This document shows, in pieces, positions 18,500 through 29,658 of a DNA stretch of 64,000 nucleotides (positions are counted from its first letter, which is position 1; the number at the start of each line of letters is the position of its first letter). The stretch is from contig NZ_JAFIFK010000024.1 of NCBI RefSeq assembly GCF_020832045.1, positions 38,706 through 102,705 of the forward strand, read 5' to 3'. The translations under genes were made by a program, and so were the position numbers. A model generated the notes under the pieces. That model made no database searches. It saw only the letters and a list, made by a program, of their open reading frames with translations, and was not told the origin of the DNA. The DNA comes from Halomonas sp. GTDB lineage: Bacteria; Pseudomonadota; Gammaproteobacteria; Pseudomonadales; Halomonadaceae.

Positions 18500-19384
18500 A
18501 TGGATGCCGAACTGAGCAAACGCCTCAGTCGCCTGCTGGATCATGTGGAGCACTGGCTGCCACCTGCCCCGCAGGAGGTCGACTGGAACCGCGACGTGGC
18601 CGCGCTGTGGCAGCGTCATGTATTGGGTGGGCGGCTGCAGCCGGTGCCGCCTCGCGATGCTCTTAGCCTCGACGATCTGCTGGGCATCGAGCGCCAGAAG
18701 CTGGCGTTGGTCGACAATACCCGCGCCTTTCTGCAAGGGCTGCCAGCCAATCACGCCCTGCTATGGGGCTCACGCGGGAGCGGCAAATCTTCGCTGATCC
18801 GGGCCCTGCTCAACAGTCTGGCCGAGGAGGGGCTGCGCCTGGTGCAGGTCGATCGTCACGACCTGGCCGGGCTCCCGCTGCTGGTCGAGCACCTGCGCGG
18901 CCAGCCGCATCGCTTCGTGGTCTACTGTGACGACCTCTCGTTCGAGGGCCACGACGATGCCTACAAGGCGCTCAAGAGCGTGCTGGACGGTGCACTGACC
19001 GGGCCGCCACCCAACGTGCTGCTCTACGCCACGTCCAACAGGCGTCATCTGCTACCCGAATCCATGGCCGACAACGAGGGGTCGCGCCTGGTTGGGGAGG
19101 AGCTGCACCACGGCGATGCGGTCGAAGAGAAGATCTCCCTTTCCGACCGCTTCGGCCTGTGGCTCGGTTTCTATCCCTTCAGCCAGGATACCTATCTCGA
19201 AGCCTGCTGCCACTGGGTCAGCCAGTTGGGCAGCGCCAAGGACTGGAACGGCGAAGCCCGCGCCGAAGCGATTCGCTATGCCACCCTGCGCGGCGGTCGC
19301 AGTGGCCGGGGCGCCTGGCAATTTGCCTGCCAGTGGGTGGGACGCCGCCGTCTCGCCGAGGGGGCGGGCAACCCGCTACCGTAG
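18500..19384 (+). CDS. DUF815 family AAA-type ATPase
   Basis: Predicted ATPase of 294 aa. Walker A is GSRGSGKSSLI at 90-100, Walker B is FVVYCDDLSFE, and a sensor-like stretch LLYATSNRRHLLPE follows; this is the standard DUF815 set-up. Later blocks LSDRFGLWLGFYPFSQ and RGGRSGRGAWQFACQW are also typical. Function of the family is not established. The start at 18500 is used because AAGGAG is six bases upstream; the ATG at 18494 touches that site. It converges on the ZIP-like gene with only 17 bases between. Confidence 0.9.
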   Translation: MDAELSKRLSRLLDHVEHWLPPAPQEVDWNRDVAALWQRHVLGGRLQPVPPRDALSLDDLLGIERQKLALVDNTRAFLQGLPANHALLWGSRGSGKSSLIRALLNSLAEEGLRLVQVDRHDLAGLPLLVEHLRGQPHRFVVYCDDLSFEGHDDAYKALKSVLDGALTGPPPNVLLYATSNRRHLLPESMADNEGSRLVGEELHHGDAVEEKISLSDRFGLWLGFYPFSQDTYLEACCHWVSQLGSAKDWNGEARAEAIRYATLRGGRSGRGAWQFACQWVGRRRLAEGAGNPLP

Positions 19385-19401
19385 CGCGCCAGCGTTTGCC
19401 A

Positions 19402-20130
19402 TCAGGCCATGATCAGCAGTGCCGTCGTCACGGCGGCACCGCTGGCAAAGTACCAGAAACGACCCTGACGTTCCTCGGGTAGTTCTTCCTTCAATACGTT
19501 GAGTATCAGGCCGCCCGCCACGAAGGCGTACAAGGCGGCAATGACCTGCTCGTTCACTTCCTGTATCAGGCCAACACCCCAGCCGGCGAGTACCGCTGCC
19601 GTCAGCACCCACCTGCCCTTGTCCAGATAGACCTTGCGATGATGCTGTACCAGGCCGTAGTCGTTGACCAGGAAGTGAAAGCCCATGGCCAGATAGAAGA
19701 ACAGCAGCTCGGGAAAAAGCGTCTCCTGATAGGCCAGGAGATAACCGATCAGGCTATTGTAGAGTCCGAAAGAGCCGATATGCAGCCAAAAGACGCCGGC
19801 CTCGGTAGCCGTTGGCGCTCGCGACTCCTCCTGGTGCTGCGAGGGCTGCGAATGACGCTTGGCTAGGCGCTCCAAACCATAGAAGGCCGACAGGCCGATC
19901 AGCGCCACTACATAGGCGTTGTACTCGATCCACAGCAGCGCCCCGTGATCACTGAAGGCTTGGTGTGCCTGGTGAAGGCCGGGAAAGATGTAGACGAATA
20001 CATAGGCGACGGAAACGCCGCCTGCGAAGGAGAGCCAGGCTCGATGCGGTAAAAGCTTCTGGTAGTGAATGCGGGCGGCAAAGAGGTGAACGAGTGACAG
20101 GCCGACAATGAACATGAATTCCAGCAGCAT
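19402..20130 (-). CDS. Multi-span membrane protein, distant ZIP-transporter resemblance
   Basis: Inner-membrane protein of 242 aa with about seven or eight hydrophobic spans. The span order and the motifs AGGVSVAYVFVYIFPGL and FVAGGLILNVLKEELPEE resemble ZIP metal transporters (GxxxxVxxxxxLPE-type helix). However, the paired metal-binding His/Glu of helices 4 and 5 are not obvious; the best match is LAMGFHFLVNDYGLVQHH. A charged loop (residues about 92-110) interrupts the middle, as in ZIPs. Metal transport is therefore a guess. Upstream gene is the lipoprotein at 20164, 33 bases away, in the same direction. Confidence 0.75.
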   Translation of the reverse strand: MLLEFMFIVGLSLVHLFAARIHYQKLLPHRAWLSFAGGVSVAYVFVYIFPGLHQAHQAFSDHGALLWIEYNAYVVALIGLSAFYGLERLAKRHSQPSQHQEESRAPTATEAGVFWLHIGSFGLYNSLIGYLLAYQETLFPELLFFYLAMGFHFLVNDYGLVQHHRKVYLDKGRWVLTAAVLAGWGVGLIQEVNEQVIAALYAFVAGGLILNVLKEELPEERQGRFWYFASGAAVTTALLIMA

Positions 20131-20163
20131 GAGTGGGTCCCTCCCTGGACACCCGTTCTTGGC

Positions 20164-20802
20164 TCAGCGCTGTGGCGTCAGCTCGCCATTCTCGCCGACG
20201 GCGAAGCGCAGGGTCGGCGTCCAAAGCCCTGCGGGTAGGGTCACGCCCAAGCCACGAAGACTCCCCGGGGTAATGGCGAGTTCGCTGCCCGCGGGCAGCT
20301 CACCCTGGCTGGCAAGCTGTGTAGCCAGTTCCACCATGGGGCCCAGGCGCCGCCGGTCGGTAGCCAGTACGTCGAAAGCCACCGGCAGGCGCAGACGCGC
20401 ATCGTCGCCCGAGGTCAGCGTCACGTCCTGCTGGTAGTTGCCGCTGACCGGTTCGGCGCCCGGCACGTCCAGGGTCCAGCGGAAGCCTGACATCTCCACC
20501 GCCGGCATACCCGCCGGCAGCGACAGCCCCATGGCCAGGGTGGCCTGCACGGGCAAGCTGCCCATGCCGAGGCTCGAGGCGATCAGCGAAGCGACGTCGC
20601 TGGTATCGAGCCCGGCCTGGATCGAGTAGTGGCCTATGCGGACCTCTTCCACGCCCAGCGAGGTCACGGCCAGGCGGAAGGCGAACAGGCCGGTCTGGGG
20701 AATGGCCAGACAGCCAGCAAGCAGCAGGGACAGACTCAATGGCGCCAGCAGGCGCCAACGGCGACGCGGCAGCATGAACGACAGCATGCGACTCAGGAAC
20801 AT
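20164..20802 (-). CDS. Putative lipoprotein, LEA-2-like
   Basis: Lipoprotein of 212 aa with a lipobox LLLAGC (Cys 31) following a long basic N-terminus. The body reads SLGVEEVRIGHYSIQAGLDTSD and LPAGMPAVEMSGFRWTLDVPG, a beta-rich pattern like LEA-2/DUF1439-type immunoglobulin-like domains; the assignment is weak. The start has a strong GGAGGA site four bases upstream on the coding strand, which decides against the 64-residue longer frame. Downstream of der with a hairpin between, so probably a separate transcript. Confidence 0.75.
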   Translation of the reverse strand: MFLSRMLSFMLPRRRWRLLAPLSLSLLLAGCLAIPQTGLFAFRLAVTSLGVEEVRIGHYSIQAGLDTSDVASLIASSLGMGSLPVQATLAMGLSLPAGMPAVEMSGFRWTLDVPGAEPVSGNYQQDVTLTSGDDARLRLPVAFDVLATDRRRLGPMVELATQLASQGELPAGSELAITPGSLRGLGVTLPAGLWTPTLRFAVGENGELTPQR

Positions 20803-20884
20803 CGGTTCCTCCTGTGGGATGACTCGACTCAGGCGAAGGTTCGATAGCAGGGTAGTCCAGAATGGACCGTTCAATGTAACACCG

Positions 20885-20905
20885 GCCCGGCAGGGGATGC
20901 CGGGC
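20885..20905 (-). terminator. Hairpin after der
   Basis: Eight-bp perfect stem GCCCGGCA / TGCCGGGC with a five-base loop, 16 bases beyond the der stop. It lies between der and the lipoprotein gene. No U tract, so termination strength is uncertain. Confidence 0.45.
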
Positions 20906-20920
20906 GTCGTTGGGCCGCGC

Positions 20921-22324
20921 TCAGCGTCGTTTGTTGCGAGCGTCGCGGGTACGCCCCAGTTCACGCTGCTTGGCTTTCTCTCGGTCGCTGGCACCCGCCA
21001 GCGGGTCGAATGGGTTGTTGCCGGAGCGGAATTCGAAGCGAATCGGCGTGCCGCGAACCTTGAGTACCTTGCGAAACGTATTGATCAAAAAGCGTTTGTA
21101 GGCTTCCGGCAGCGCTTCGGTCTGGTTGCCGTGGACCACGATGATCGGCGGGTTGCTGCCGCCCTGATGGGCCATGCGCAGCTTGATCCGCCGCCCGTGC
21201 ACCAGCGGGGGTGGGTGCTGGCTGACGGCATCCTGCAGTAGGGTGGTGAGCCGGTTGGTCGACCAGTGGCTGTTGGCCGAGGCGAAGGCGCGCTCGATGG
21301 AGGGGTAGAGATCGCCCACGGCGGTGCCGTGCAGCGCCGAGATGAAGTGCAGCTCGGCGTAGTCGGCGAAGCCGAGACGTCGCTTGATGTCGGCGCGCAT
21401 CTTCTCCTTGGCCTCATGCTCGAGGCCATCCCACTTGTTCACTGCCAGTACCAGGGCGCGGCCGGTCGTCAATACGTAGTCGAGCAGGTGCAGATCCTGT
21501 TCCACCAGGCCGCTGCGTCCATCGAGCACCATGATGGCGACATGACACTCCTTGATCGCATCGAGTGTCTTGATGATCGAGAATTTTTCGGCGATCTCGC
21601 TGACGTTCTTGCGCCGCCGCACGCCGGCGGTATCGATCAGCACATAGGGTTTGCCGCGTCGCTCGAAGGGAATCTCGATGGCATCGCGGGTGGTGCCTGC
21701 TTCGTCGAAGACGACTACTCGCTCCTCGCCGAGGAGGCGGTTGACCAGCGTCGATTTACCGACGTTGGGACGACCGATGACGCCGATGCGAATACCCTTG
21801 GTGCCGGTGTCCGCTGGGATGCTGAGGTCGCGCTCGGGGAAGGGCTGGAGCACTTCCTCGATCAGATTGGTGACGTTTCGTCCGTGGGCGGCGGCGATGG
21901 GATGAGGATCGCCCAGGCCCAACTGCCAGAAGTCGGCCATGGCCGAGTGTTCTTCCAGACCGTCGGTCTTGTTGACCACCAGCCAGGTCTTCTTCTGGTT
22001 GACCCGCAGGTGGTTGGCAATGGCCTCATCGGCCACCTGCAAGCCGGCTCGGGCGTCCACCATGAACAGCACGATGTCGGCTTCGTCGATGGCGGCAAGA
22101 GACTGCTCGGCCATGGCGGCATCGATACCCTCTTCGTCACCGCTGATACCGCCGGTATCGATCACCGTGTAGGCCTTGTCGCCGAGCATGCCGTTGCCGT
22201 ACTTGCGGTCGCGTGTAAGGCCCGGAAAGTCGGCCACCAGGGCGTCTCGGCTGCGAGTCAGACGGTTGAACAGGGTCGACTTGCCCACGTTGGGGCGACC
22301 GACCAGGGCGATCACGGGTGTCAT
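20921..22324 (-). CDS. der: Ribosome biogenesis GTPase Der (EngA)
   Basis: Essential GTPase for 50S subunit assembly, 467 aa, with the diagnostic two G domains in tandem: [14 protein letters not shown] at the N-terminus and [15 protein letters not shown] mid-protein, each followed by DTGG/DTAG and an NKxD motif (VVNKTDG, AVNKWDG). A C-terminal KH-like domain ([17 protein letters not shown]) ends in a basic tail. Start overlaps the bamB stop by four bases. Confidence 0.98.
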   Translation of the reverse strand: MTPVIALVGRPNVGKSTLFNRLTRSRDALVADFPGLTRDRKYGNGMLGDKAYTVIDTGGISGDEEGIDAAMAEQSLAAIDEADIVLFMVDARAGLQVADEAIANHLRVNQKKTWLVVNKTDGLEEHSAMADFWQLGLGDPHPIAAAHGRNVTNLIEEVLQPFPERDLSIPADTGTKGIRIGVIGRPNVGKSTLVNRLLGEERVVVFDEAGTTRDAIEIPFERRGKPYVLIDTAGVRRRKNVSEIAEKFSIIKTLDAIKECHVAIMVLDGRSGLVEQDLHLLDYVLTTGRALVLAVNKWDGLEHEAKEKMRADIKRRLGFADYAELHFISALHGTAVGDLYPSIERAFASANSHWSTNRLTTLLQDAVSQHPPPLVHGRRIKLRMAHQGGSNPPIIVVHGNQTEALPEAYKRFLINTFRKVLKVRGTPIRFEFRSGNNPFDPLAGASDREKAKQRELGRTRDARNKRR

Positions 22325-23487
22325 CGTCTAATGTCCAGGGCTTCCAGGCGTCCATTGTTGGTCAACACATAGATACGGCGGAAATCGGTGACTGGACGCA
22401 CGCTGATACCGGAGCTGTCGACCCGGGTGCGGGCACTGAAGCGGCCGTTCTGGACGTCGATCAGATGCAGGTAGCCCTCGAAGTCGCCCACCACCAGGTT
22501 GCCATCGGAAAACGCCGGGGCCGTCAGCCAGCGGCCTTCGAGGTCGCGGTTGCGCCACACTTCTTCGCCGGTGCGGGCGTCGAATGCGGTGACGTGGCTG
22601 GCTTCATTGACGGTGAACAGACGCTCGCCCACCAGTACCGGCGTAAGGTGGCTGGAGTGGTCGCGTTCCCACAGCATCTCGCCACTGGTGGCATCGAGCG
22701 CCACCAGCCGGCCATTGTAGCTGGAGACGAACAGTCGGCCGTCAGGGGTCAGTACGGGTTGCCCGCCTAGGTCCACCATGCGGTCGATCTCGCTGCGACC
22801 GCGAGGCACGGCGATACGGCGCTCCCACAGCGGCTGGCCGCTGCGGTTGTCCAGCGTGGCCAGACGGCCGTTGGCAAAGCCGGCAAACGTCACCTGGTCG
22901 ATCACCGAGGGGGTACCGGTACCGCGCAACGTGAGGGACGGTTCGTTGGTCGTGTGAACCCAGCGCTCCTGTCCAGTGCGGCGATCCAGCGCCGTGACGG
23001 CGCCGTCAACGCTTTGAACGACCAGCAGCTGCTGGTTGGGCTGGGGAGCCGCGAGTACCTCGCTGGGAACGCGCGAGCGCCAGGCGACCTGCCCATCGCT
23101 CTGGTTCACGGCCAGGACTTCACCGTTTCGTGTGCCGAGATAGACCTGCCCCGCCGCGGCTGTCAGGCCACTGGAAACCCCGACATCGAGATCGGTCTGC
23201 CAGCGACGCTCTCCGCTCTGGGCGTCTACCGCCATGACCCGGCCGCGCTCGTCGGCGGCAAAGATCACACCGCCATCAAGGGAGGGCGAGATGGGGTAGA
23301 CGGCACGGCCAAGGCCCTGGCCGACACGCTGACGCCAGTCGGTGGAGAGCTCTGCGCTGGCCTCGAAGCGCTGAAGCTCCTTGGGGCTGTAGCGCGGTTC
23401 CGCCTTGTTGGCACAGCCGGCCAGTGTTCCCAGGGCCAGAATCGCCATCAGGGTAAGCGCAGATTTACGAGCGAAGGTCGTTTTCAT
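22321..23487 (-). CDS. bamB: Outer membrane assembly lipoprotein BamB
   Basis: Beta-propeller lipoprotein of the BAM complex, 388 aa. Lipobox TLAGC with Cys at 25; the mature part is a PQQ-like propeller with repeats such as [34 protein letters not shown] and [15 protein letters not shown]. It helps BamA insert outer-membrane proteins. Four-base overlaps with both yfgM upstream and der downstream indicate a tightly coupled operon. Confidence 0.97.
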   Translation of the reverse strand: MKTTFARKSALTLMAILALGTLAGCANKAEPRYSPKELQRFEASAELSTDWRQRVGQGLGRAVYPISPSLDGGVIFAADERGRVMAVDAQSGERRWQTDLDVGVSSGLTAAAGQVYLGTRNGEVLAVNQSDGQVAWRSRVPSEVLAAPQPNQQLLVVQSVDGAVTALDRRTGQERWVHTTNEPSLTLRGTGTPSVIDQVTFAGFANGRLATLDNRSGQPLWERRIAVPRGRSEIDRMVDLGGQPVLTPDGRLFVSSYNGRLVALDATSGEMLWERDHSSHLTPVLVGERLFTVNEASHVTAFDARTGEEVWRNRDLEGRWLTAPAFSDGNLVVGDFEGYLHLIDVQNGRFSARTRVDSSGISVRPVTDFRRIYVLTNNGRLEALDIRR

Positions 23488-24128
23488 AGCGTGGCCTCTT
23501 CGGCACCCAGGTCGTCGAGCTTCAGCTGGACGCCATAGATCGGCTGATTACGTTGTTCGGCAACGGCAAGTGCTTCCTGCCAGGCCTGGCGAGCCTCATC
23601 GGTGCGGCCCAGGTTGAACAGGGCATCGCCGCGTACGTCGGCCTGCTGGGCAGCCAGGGCGGCCGGAACATCTCGCGCCAGAGTATCGAGAGCGGCTTCG
23701 GCATCGTCGCCGGCCACCTGCAGCCTGGCCAGGCGCAGCCTCGCCAGGCCCTGTACGTAGTCGCGTCGGCTGCTGTCGATTACGCCTTCCAGCACCTGAC
23801 GGGCTTCGTCCAGATTGCCCTCTTCGACGGCCAGCCGGGCATCGATCAGCCGAGCCAGGTCGGCATAGAGGGTGCGGCCGTGGTTATCGGTGATCTCGGC
23901 GACCAGGCTACGTGCCTCGGCGACTTCACCGCTGTCGGTCAGATTGACCAGATGCTGATAGCGCATTGAAGCCGATACCGCCTGGTTCTCCTGGTGGTTC
24001 TGCCAGGCGTTCCAGCCCACCACACCGGCAACCGCGATGGCGACGCCGGCGATCAGCGCCATGCCGTTCTCTTTCCACCAGCGTTTGATGGCTTCCAGCT
24101 GCTCTTCTTCGGTTCTCAGCTCCGCCAC
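23484..24128 (-). CDS. YfgM-like TPR periplasmic chaperone/anchor protein
   Basis: Protein of 214 aa with a short cytoplasmic N-terminus (TEEEQLEAIKRWWKENG), one span (ALIAGVAIAVAGVVGW) and a periplasmic TPR-like region. This is the YfgM layout; in E. coli YfgM is anchored near SecYEG and works with PpiD. Position between hisS and bamB is the standard one. Confidence 0.92.
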   Translation of the reverse strand: MAELRTEEEQLEAIKRWWKENGMALIAGVAIAVAGVVGWNAWQNHQENQAVSASMRYQHLVNLTDSGEVAEARSLVAEITDNHGRTLYADLARLIDARLAVEEGNLDEARQVLEGVIDSSRRDYVQGLARLRLARLQVAGDDAEAALDTLARDVPAALAAQQADVRGDALFNLGRTDEARQAWQEALAVAEQRNQPIYGVQLKLDDLGAEEATL

Positions 24129-24162
24129 GGGCGGTCTCCTTTAACAGCAATATGCGGTTCGG

Positions 24163-25470
24163 TCAGGCGCGCTCGTCGCTCGCCAGGTTGCCGAGGGTGT
24201 CGATCAGCTCGGCCTGTGCCAGGCTCAGCTGTTCGCGCTCCTCGCGCAGAAACTTGAGGGTTGCACGGCCTTCGGCGAGTTCAGTCTCGCCCAGCAGCAG
24301 TGCCAGTCGGGCGCCGCTCCTGTCGGCCTTCTTGATACGGCTCTTGAAGCTGCCGCCGCCACAGTGCAGCTGCAGACGCAGCGCGGGCAGCTCGCTGCGC
24401 AGCCTTTCGGCAAGCAGCATCGCCTGGGTAGTGGCGCCATCATCCATGGGCAGCACGTAGAGGTCCAGCTCGCCCAAGGCTGCGCCGGGAACCAACTCCA
24501 GGGTTTCGAGCAGCAAGATCAGGCGTTCGATACCCATGGCGAAACCCACCGCTGGTGTCGGTTTGCCGCCGAGCTGTTCGACCAGACCGTCGTAGCGGCC
24601 GCCGGCACATACGGTGCCCTGGCTGCCGAGCGCTGTAGTGGTCCACTCGAAAACGGTGCGCCCATAGTAGTCGAGGCCGCGTACCAGGCGTGGATTGATC
24701 ACGTAGTCGATACCAGCGGCCTGGAGCAGGGCCGTCAGGCCGTCGAAATGCTCGCGGGAGGCGTCGTCGAGATGATCCATCAGCTTGGGCGCATCGGCCA
24801 GCATCGGCGCCATGTCCGGGTTCTTGGAGTCGAGAATGCGCAGCGGGTTGCTGGTGAGGCGACGCAGGGAGTCCTCGTCGAGCAGGTCGCGATGCTGCTC
24901 GAAGTAGGCCACCAGCTTGTCGCGATAGGCCGCGCGTGCTTCGCTGGAGCCCAATGAATTGAGCTCCAGCGTGACGTGATCGCTGAGGCCCAGCTCCCGC
25001 CAAAGGCGGGCGGAGAGCAGAATCACCTCGGCATCGATATCCGGTCCTTCAAGGCCGAAGGCTTCCACGCCGACCTGGTGGAACTGGCGATAGCGCCCCT
25101 TTTGCGGGCGCTCATGGCGAAACATCGGCCCCTTGTACCACAGCCGCTGGGTCTGGTTGTGCAGCAGGCCGTGCTCCATGGCGGCACGTACGCAGCCTGC
25201 CGTACCCTCAGGGCGCAGGGTCAGGCTGTCACCGTTGCGGTCCTCGAAGGTGTACATCTCTTTTTCGACGATGTCGGTGACTTCGCCGATGGTGCGAGCG
25301 AATAGGGCGGTCTGCTCGACAATAGGCATGCGGATCTCGGCGTAGCCGTAGCGCTGCGTCAAGCGCTGAACCGTCTCTTCGAAGTACTGCCACAGGGCGG
25401 ACTGATCCGGCAGCAGGTCGTTCATGCCGCGGATGGCCTGGATCTTCTTGGTGCTTTCGGGCTTGCTCAA
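24163..25470 (-). CDS. hisS: Histidine-tRNA ligase
   Basis: Class II aminoacyl-tRNA synthetase, 435 aa. Motif 2 is [25 protein letters not shown], the histidine-binding loops are [15 protein letters not shown] and CAGGRYDGL, and motif 3 is GFAMGIERL. The C-terminal anticodon-binding domain begins near YVLPMDDG. Lies 27 bases beyond ispG. Confidence 0.98.
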   Translation of the reverse strand: MSKPESTKKIQAIRGMNDLLPDQSALWQYFEETVQRLTQRYGYAEIRMPIVEQTALFARTIGEVTDIVEKEMYTFEDRNGDSLTLRPEGTAGCVRAAMEHGLLHNQTQRLWYKGPMFRHERPQKGRYRQFHQVGVEAFGLEGPDIDAEVILLSARLWRELGLSDHVTLELNSLGSSEARAAYRDKLVAYFEQHRDLLDEDSLRRLTSNPLRILDSKNPDMAPMLADAPKLMDHLDDASREHFDGLTALLQAAGIDYVINPRLVRGLDYYGRTVFEWTTTALGSQGTVCAGGRYDGLVEQLGGKPTPAVGFAMGIERLILLLETLELVPGAALGELDLYVLPMDDGATTQAMLLAERLRSELPALRLQLHCGGGSFKSRIKKADRSGARLALLLGETELAEGRATLKFLREEREQLSLAQAELIDTLGNLASDERA

Positions 25471-25497
25471 CGATGGCTCCTTGATGGTCGAGACGGA

Positions 25498-26622
25498 TCA
25501 TGCCCCACGGGCGATCACGTCCTTCTCGGCCTGTTCCTTCTCGCGAACCTTGTCGCGGATCAGACGTTCCAGGTCGTCGACCAGATGCTCATTGGTCAAT
25601 TTGATGGCGGGCTTGCCGTCGATGTAGATCAGGTTGTTGGGGGTGCCACCGGTCAGGCCGATATCGCTCTCCTTGGCTTCTCCGGGACCGTTCACCACAC
25701 AGCCGATCACCGAGACATCAAGGGGCGTCATGATGTCTTCCAGGCGCTCTTCTAGGGCGTTCATGGTGCCGATCACGTCGAAGTTCTGGCGTGAGCAGCT
25801 GGGGCAGGCGATGAAGTTGATGCCCTTGCTGCGCAGGCGCAAGCTCTTGAGCATGTCGTAGCCGACCTTGATCTCCTCCACCGGGTCGGCGGCAAGCGAG
25901 ACGCGAATGGTATCGCCGATACCGTCCATCAGCAGCATGCCGAGGCCGATCGACGACTTGACGGTGCCCGAGCGCAGCCCGCCGGCTTCGGTGATGCCCA
26001 GGTGCAGCGGCTGCTCGATCAGCTTGGCCAGCTGTCGATAGGCGGCCACGGCCATGAACACGTCGCTGGCCTTGACGCTGACCTTGTACTCCTGGAAATC
26101 GAGGCGCTCGAGGTGGTCGATATGGCGCATGGCCGACTCCACCAACGCCTCCGGCGTCGGTTCGCCGTATTTGCGCTGCAGCTCCTTCTCCAGCGAACCG
26201 GCGTTGACGCCGATACGGATCGGGATACCGTTGTCACGGGCGGCGGAAACCACGGCGCGTACGCGGTCTTCCTTGCCGATGTTGCCGGGATTGATGCGCA
26301 GGCAGTCGACGCCGAGCTCGGCGACACGCAGGGCGATCTTGTAGTCGAAGTGGATATCGGCTACCAGCGGCACGTTGACCTGCTGCTTGATGCGCCCGAA
26401 GGCTTCGGCGGCGTCCATGCACGGTACCGAGACGCGCACGATATCCGCACCGGCATTTTCCAGGCTATGGATCTGGGCCACGGTTGCGGCCACGTCGAGC
26501 GTGTCGGTGTTGGTCATGCTCTGTACCGAGATGGGGGCGTCGCCCCCGACCGGCACCTTGCCGACGTGAATCTGGCGCGACTTGCGGCGCACGATGGGCG
26601 ATGGCGAATGCATGATCGTCAC
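25498..26622 (-). CDS. ispG: 4-hydroxy-3-methylbut-2-en-1-yl diphosphate synthase IspG
   Basis: Iron-sulfur enzyme of the MEP isoprenoid pathway, 374 aa, converting MEcPP to HMBPP. N-terminal TIM barrel ([22 protein letters not shown] region) and C-terminal cluster domain with Cys ligands in [14 protein letters not shown] and [12 protein letters not shown] plus the conserved Glu. Its start overlaps the rodZ stop by four bases. Confidence 0.98.
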   Translation of the reverse strand: MTIMHSPSPIVRRKSRQIHVGKVPVGGDAPISVQSMTNTDTLDVAATVAQIHSLENAGADIVRVSVPCMDAAEAFGRIKQQVNVPLVADIHFDYKIALRVAELGVDCLRINPGNIGKEDRVRAVVSAARDNGIPIRIGVNAGSLEKELQRKYGEPTPEALVESAMRHIDHLERLDFQEYKVSVKASDVFMAVAAYRQLAKLIEQPLHLGITEAGGLRSGTVKSSIGLGMLLMDGIGDTIRVSLAADPVEEIKVGYDMLKSLRLRSKGINFIACPSCSRQNFDVIGTMNALEERLEDIMTPLDVSVIGCVVNGPGEAKESDIGLTGGTPNNLIYIDGKPAIKLTNEHLVDDLERLIRDKVREKEQAEKDVIARGA

Positions 26623-27593
26623 TCTCCCAGGGTGAAGCGGGCTACGTTGTTGGCCCCGGCCCGAGCACGCAGGTCGACCGGCTCACCGGCCCAGATCAGC
26701 TCGACGCCGGTAGCGTTACCGATGGTCAGGCGAAACGGAGGCTCTCCTTCGACGATGGCCGTGGTGCCGGGTTCCTGAAGGCCGACGAAAACGCGGCTAT
26801 TGGTGGCATCGAAAATTTCGGTCCAGGACTGCTCGTTGAAGGACAGCTGTAGCATGGTGCGGTCGGCCGGCGCCGCCACCTCAGCCACTTCCGGCTCCTC
26901 CTCGGTGACGATGTCCTGAGCGGCGGCCTCTTCGGCGATGGCTTCGTCGGTGGTAGCGGTTTCGCCAGTCTGCGCCAACAGCGCCTGGGCGCCCGACGGG
27001 TCGACTTCACCGAGCGCCATGTCGGCCTCGCCGTCGATGGGATCGACGCCCTCGACCGGGACCGGCGGCAGTGCCTCTTCGACTTCGGGACGCGGCTCCT
27101 CCTCGATGGTGGTGGTGCCGTCGAGCGTCTCGACCGAAACCGGCTCGCTGTCATCGACATCCGGCGGCTGGTTACCGTCGCGACTTTGCCACCACACCAG
27201 GGTCAAGCCGATCAGGCCGGCGATCACCAGCAGGGTAACGATCTTGAACAGCCAGGCACCGAGGCGGGATGGCGGCTTGGTGACCTGCACCGGTGTGACT
27301 CGCTGTTCGGTTTCCTGCGTGGCATAGCGGTCCGCATATGCCTGCAGCACGGGTCGGTCGTCGATGCCCAGCAGGCGGGCATAGGCGCGCAGATAGCCAC
27401 GACGATAGGCGGCTACCGGCACCTGCTCGTAGTTATCATCTTCCATTCCGGTGACGACGGCAGGGCGCAGATTCAGTGCCGTTGCGACCTCTTCACGGGT
27501 CAGGCCTTGCGTTTCACGCTCTCGGCGAAGCATCTCTCCGGGAGAGGTCGGAGAACCGAGGTCGCCGGCATCGATATCGTGGTTATCGCTCAT
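26619..27593 (-). CDS. rodZ: Cell-shape protein RodZ
   Basis: Bitopic cytoskeletal protein linking MreB to the wall-elongation machinery, 324 aa. N-terminal helix-turn-helix ([24 protein letters not shown] region), basic juxtamembrane stretch, one span near residue 115-135 ([20 protein letters not shown]), then a long acidic Pro/Glu-rich periplasmic linker (residues about 140-245) and a C-terminal DUF4115-type beta domain ([20 protein letters not shown]). The acidic linker fits a halophile-type proteome. Confidence 0.95.
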   Translation of the reverse strand: MSDNHDIDAGDLGSPTSPGEMLRRERETQGLTREEVATALNLRPAVVTGMEDDNYEQVPVAAYRRGYLRAYARLLGIDDRPVLQAYADRYATQETEQRVTPVQVTKPPSRLGAWLFKIVTLLVIAGLIGLTLVWWQSRDGNQPPDVDDSEPVSVETLDGTTTIEEEPRPEVEEALPPVPVEGVDPIDGEADMALGEVDPSGAQALLAQTGETATTDEAIAEEAAAQDIVTEEEPEVAEVAAPADRTMLQLSFNEQSWTEIFDATNSRVFVGLQEPGTTAIVEGEPPFRLTIGNATGVELIWAGEPVDLRARAGANNVARFTLGE

Positions 27594-27624
27594 GGCTGAG
27601 CATCCTTCGTCTTGGAATCATTGA

Positions 27625-28350
27625 TCAAGGTGCGTCACGCTGGGCGTCAGGTCCGGGTGTGACGGTCATGTTCGGGGCGCTGCCGGCGATCTGCTGGGCC
27701 AGCGCCTGAGCCGCCGGGGTCATACCGGCTAGCCCCACGAAAATCTCCAGCTGCTGTCTGGCGCGGTCCGGGTTGCCCTGGTCCAGCTCCAGCTCAGCCA
27801 GAGTGAAATAGCTCCTGGGATTGCGCGGCTCGAGATTGCGGGCGCGCTCCAGGCTGCGGCGTGCCTTGTCGATCTCGCCGAGTTCCCAATGACACTGCCC
27901 CAGATTGGCAAAGAGCTGGGCACGGTTGGCATAGCGCGTGTCCTGAGACGCCGCCTCGAGCTGATCGCAGGCGCGTCTTGTCTGGCCCTGCTCATAAAGG
28001 AAGACGGCGTAATTGTTGCGCGCCCGGCTGTTGTTCGGCGAGGCATTGATGGCTCGTTGGAACATTTCCTCGGCCTGCTGCCGCTCGCCTTGCCGCTGGT
28101 AAACGATGGCCATGGCCTGCAGTGCTTCGGGATCGTTGGGGGCAATGTCCAGGGCCCGATTGAGTGCCGTCATGGCGCGCGGCAGGTTGCCTCGCTCCAG
28201 GTAGGCCATGCCCAGCTCGGTAAACGCCTCGGCCGGGTCCATATCGGTCTGCTGCTCGGGCTGGGCAGCGCAGCCGGAAAGCCACGACAAGACGACCACC
28301 ATGGCTACCAGCGGCATGCGTCGGCTTGGCAGATAGGGGAAGCGCGTCAT
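27625..28350 (-). CDS. pilW: Type IV pilus biogenesis/stability lipoprotein PilW (PilF)
   Basis: Outer-membrane TPR lipoprotein needed for assembly of the PilQ secretin, 241 aa. Lipobox LSGC with Cys at 27, then six TPR-like repeats (AFTELGMAYLERGNLPRAM, ALQAMAIVYQRQGERQQAE, and so on). The start at MTRFPYLPSRR gives a proper signal; the upstream 37-residue extension does not. Position between rlmN and rodZ is conserved in pseudomonads. Confidence 0.93.
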   Translation of the reverse strand: MTRFPYLPSRRMPLVAMVVVLSWLSGCAAQPEQQTDMDPAEAFTELGMAYLERGNLPRAMTALNRALDIAPNDPEALQAMAIVYQRQGERQQAEEMFQRAINASPNNSRARNNYAVFLYEQGQTRRACDQLEAASQDTRYANRAQLFANLGQCHWELGEIDKARRSLERARNLEPRNPRSYFTLAELELDQGNPDRARQQLEIFVGLAGMTPAAQALAQQIAGSAPNMTVTPGPDAQRDAP

Positions 28351-28473
28351 GGCATCCTCATGGTCGGGCCTGGTGGGCGGTGCGTGTACCTTCACCCGAA
28401 CGGCACTGGCCAGGGGCGAAAAAAGCCTGTCCATCAAAGCGCCGTGACGAGTTGAAGTCAAGGCGACCCCCGT

Positions 28474-29598
28474 TCAATCGGCGTCGATCTGAATCGAGCG
28501 AATATATCGCTCGTGACGCCGGGTGCGGTCCTTCACTCGGCCCACCAGCTGGCCACAGGCAGCATCGATGTCGTCGCCGCGAGTGCTGCGAATGGGCGCC
28601 GTATAGCCCAGCTCATAGAGCCACTGCTGAAAGCGCACCACCTGATTGCGCGACGGCTTTTCATAACCCGAATGGGGGAATGGATTGAACGGAATCAGGT
28701 TGATCTTGCAGGGCAGCTCGCGCAGCAGCTCGGCCAGCTGTTGGGCGTGTTCCTGCTGATCGTTGATATCCTTGATCACCGTGTACTCGATGGTGACCAT
28801 CCGCGTGTCGTCGCACTTGGCCAGATAGCGGTGACAGGCATCGAGCAGCGTGCGGATATTGTATTTGCGATTGAGCGGTACCAGTTCGCTGCGCAGCTCA
28901 TCGGTGGCGGCGTGCAGCGAAATGGCAAGACTCACGTCGAGCTCGTCGCCAAGCTTGTCGAGCATCGGTACCACACCCGATGTGGACAGGGTGACGCGGC
29001 GCTTGGAGAGCCCGTAGCCGTTATCGTCGAGCATCAGCTTCATTGCCGGCACGACGTTGTCGTAATTCATCAGCGGCTCGCCCATACCCATCATCACCAC
29101 GTTGGTCACCGGGCGGTTGGCGGTATCCTTGCGCGGGCCCACGCTGCGCTGAGCGACCCACACCTGACCGATGATCTCGGCGGCGGTAAGGTTGCGCTGA
29201 AAACCCTGCTTACCGGTGGAGCAGAAGCTGCAGTCGAGTGAGCAGCCCACCTGGGACGATACGCAGAGAGTGCGACGCTTGCCGTTGTCGGCCGGAATCA
29301 GCACCGTCTCCACATAGCTGCCATCTTCCACCTCCAGCACCCATTTGCGGGTACCGTCGCTGGACGTGCCTTCGTAGACCACGCCGGGCCCGCGAATCTC
29401 GGCCACCTCGGCGAGCCGCTGGCGCAGCGCCTTGGAGAGATTGGTCATGGACTCGAAGTCGTCGCAGCCGTCGTGATGGATCCACTTCATCACCTGGGCG
29501 GCGCGGAACTTCTTCTCGCCGATGGAAAGGAAGAAGGCTTCCATCTCCTCACGGGTCATGCCGAGCAGATTGGTACGTTGGATGGCGGTAGCGGTCAT
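28474..29598 (-). CDS. rlmN: Dual-specificity 23S rRNA/tRNA A2503/A37 C2-methyltransferase RlmN
   Basis: Radical SAM enzyme of 374 aa that methylates C2 of A2503 in 23S rRNA and A37 of some tRNAs. The 4Fe-4S site is the CxxxCxxC in [16 protein letters not shown]. Further blocks [21 protein letters not shown] and [11 protein letters not shown] are typical. The catalytic C-terminal Cys is expected in [12 protein letters not shown] start at [13 protein letters not shown]. Confidence 0.97.
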   Translation of the reverse strand: MTATAIQRTNLLGMTREEMEAFFLSIGEKKFRAAQVMKWIHHDGCDDFESMTNLSKALRQRLAEVAEIRGPGVVYEGTSSDGTRKWVLEVEDGSYVETVLIPADNGKRRTLCVSSQVGCSLDCSFCSTGKQGFQRNLTAAEIIGQVWVAQRSVGPRKDTANRPVTNVVMMGMGEPLMNYDNVVPAMKLMLDDNGYGLSKRRVTLSTSGVVPMLDKLGDELDVSLAISLHAATDELRSELVPLNRKYNIRTLLDACHRYLAKCDDTRMVTIEYTVIKDINDQQEHAQQLAELLRELPCKINLIPFNPFPHSGYEKPSRNQVVRFQQWLYELGYTAPIRSTRGDDIDAACGQLVGRVKDRTRRHERYIRSIQIDAD

Positions 29599-29658
29599 GG
29601 CGTCACGTAGGTCGGGGCAGGATGAGAGCGGGGACGGCACCCCGCTCGCAGAGATCCC

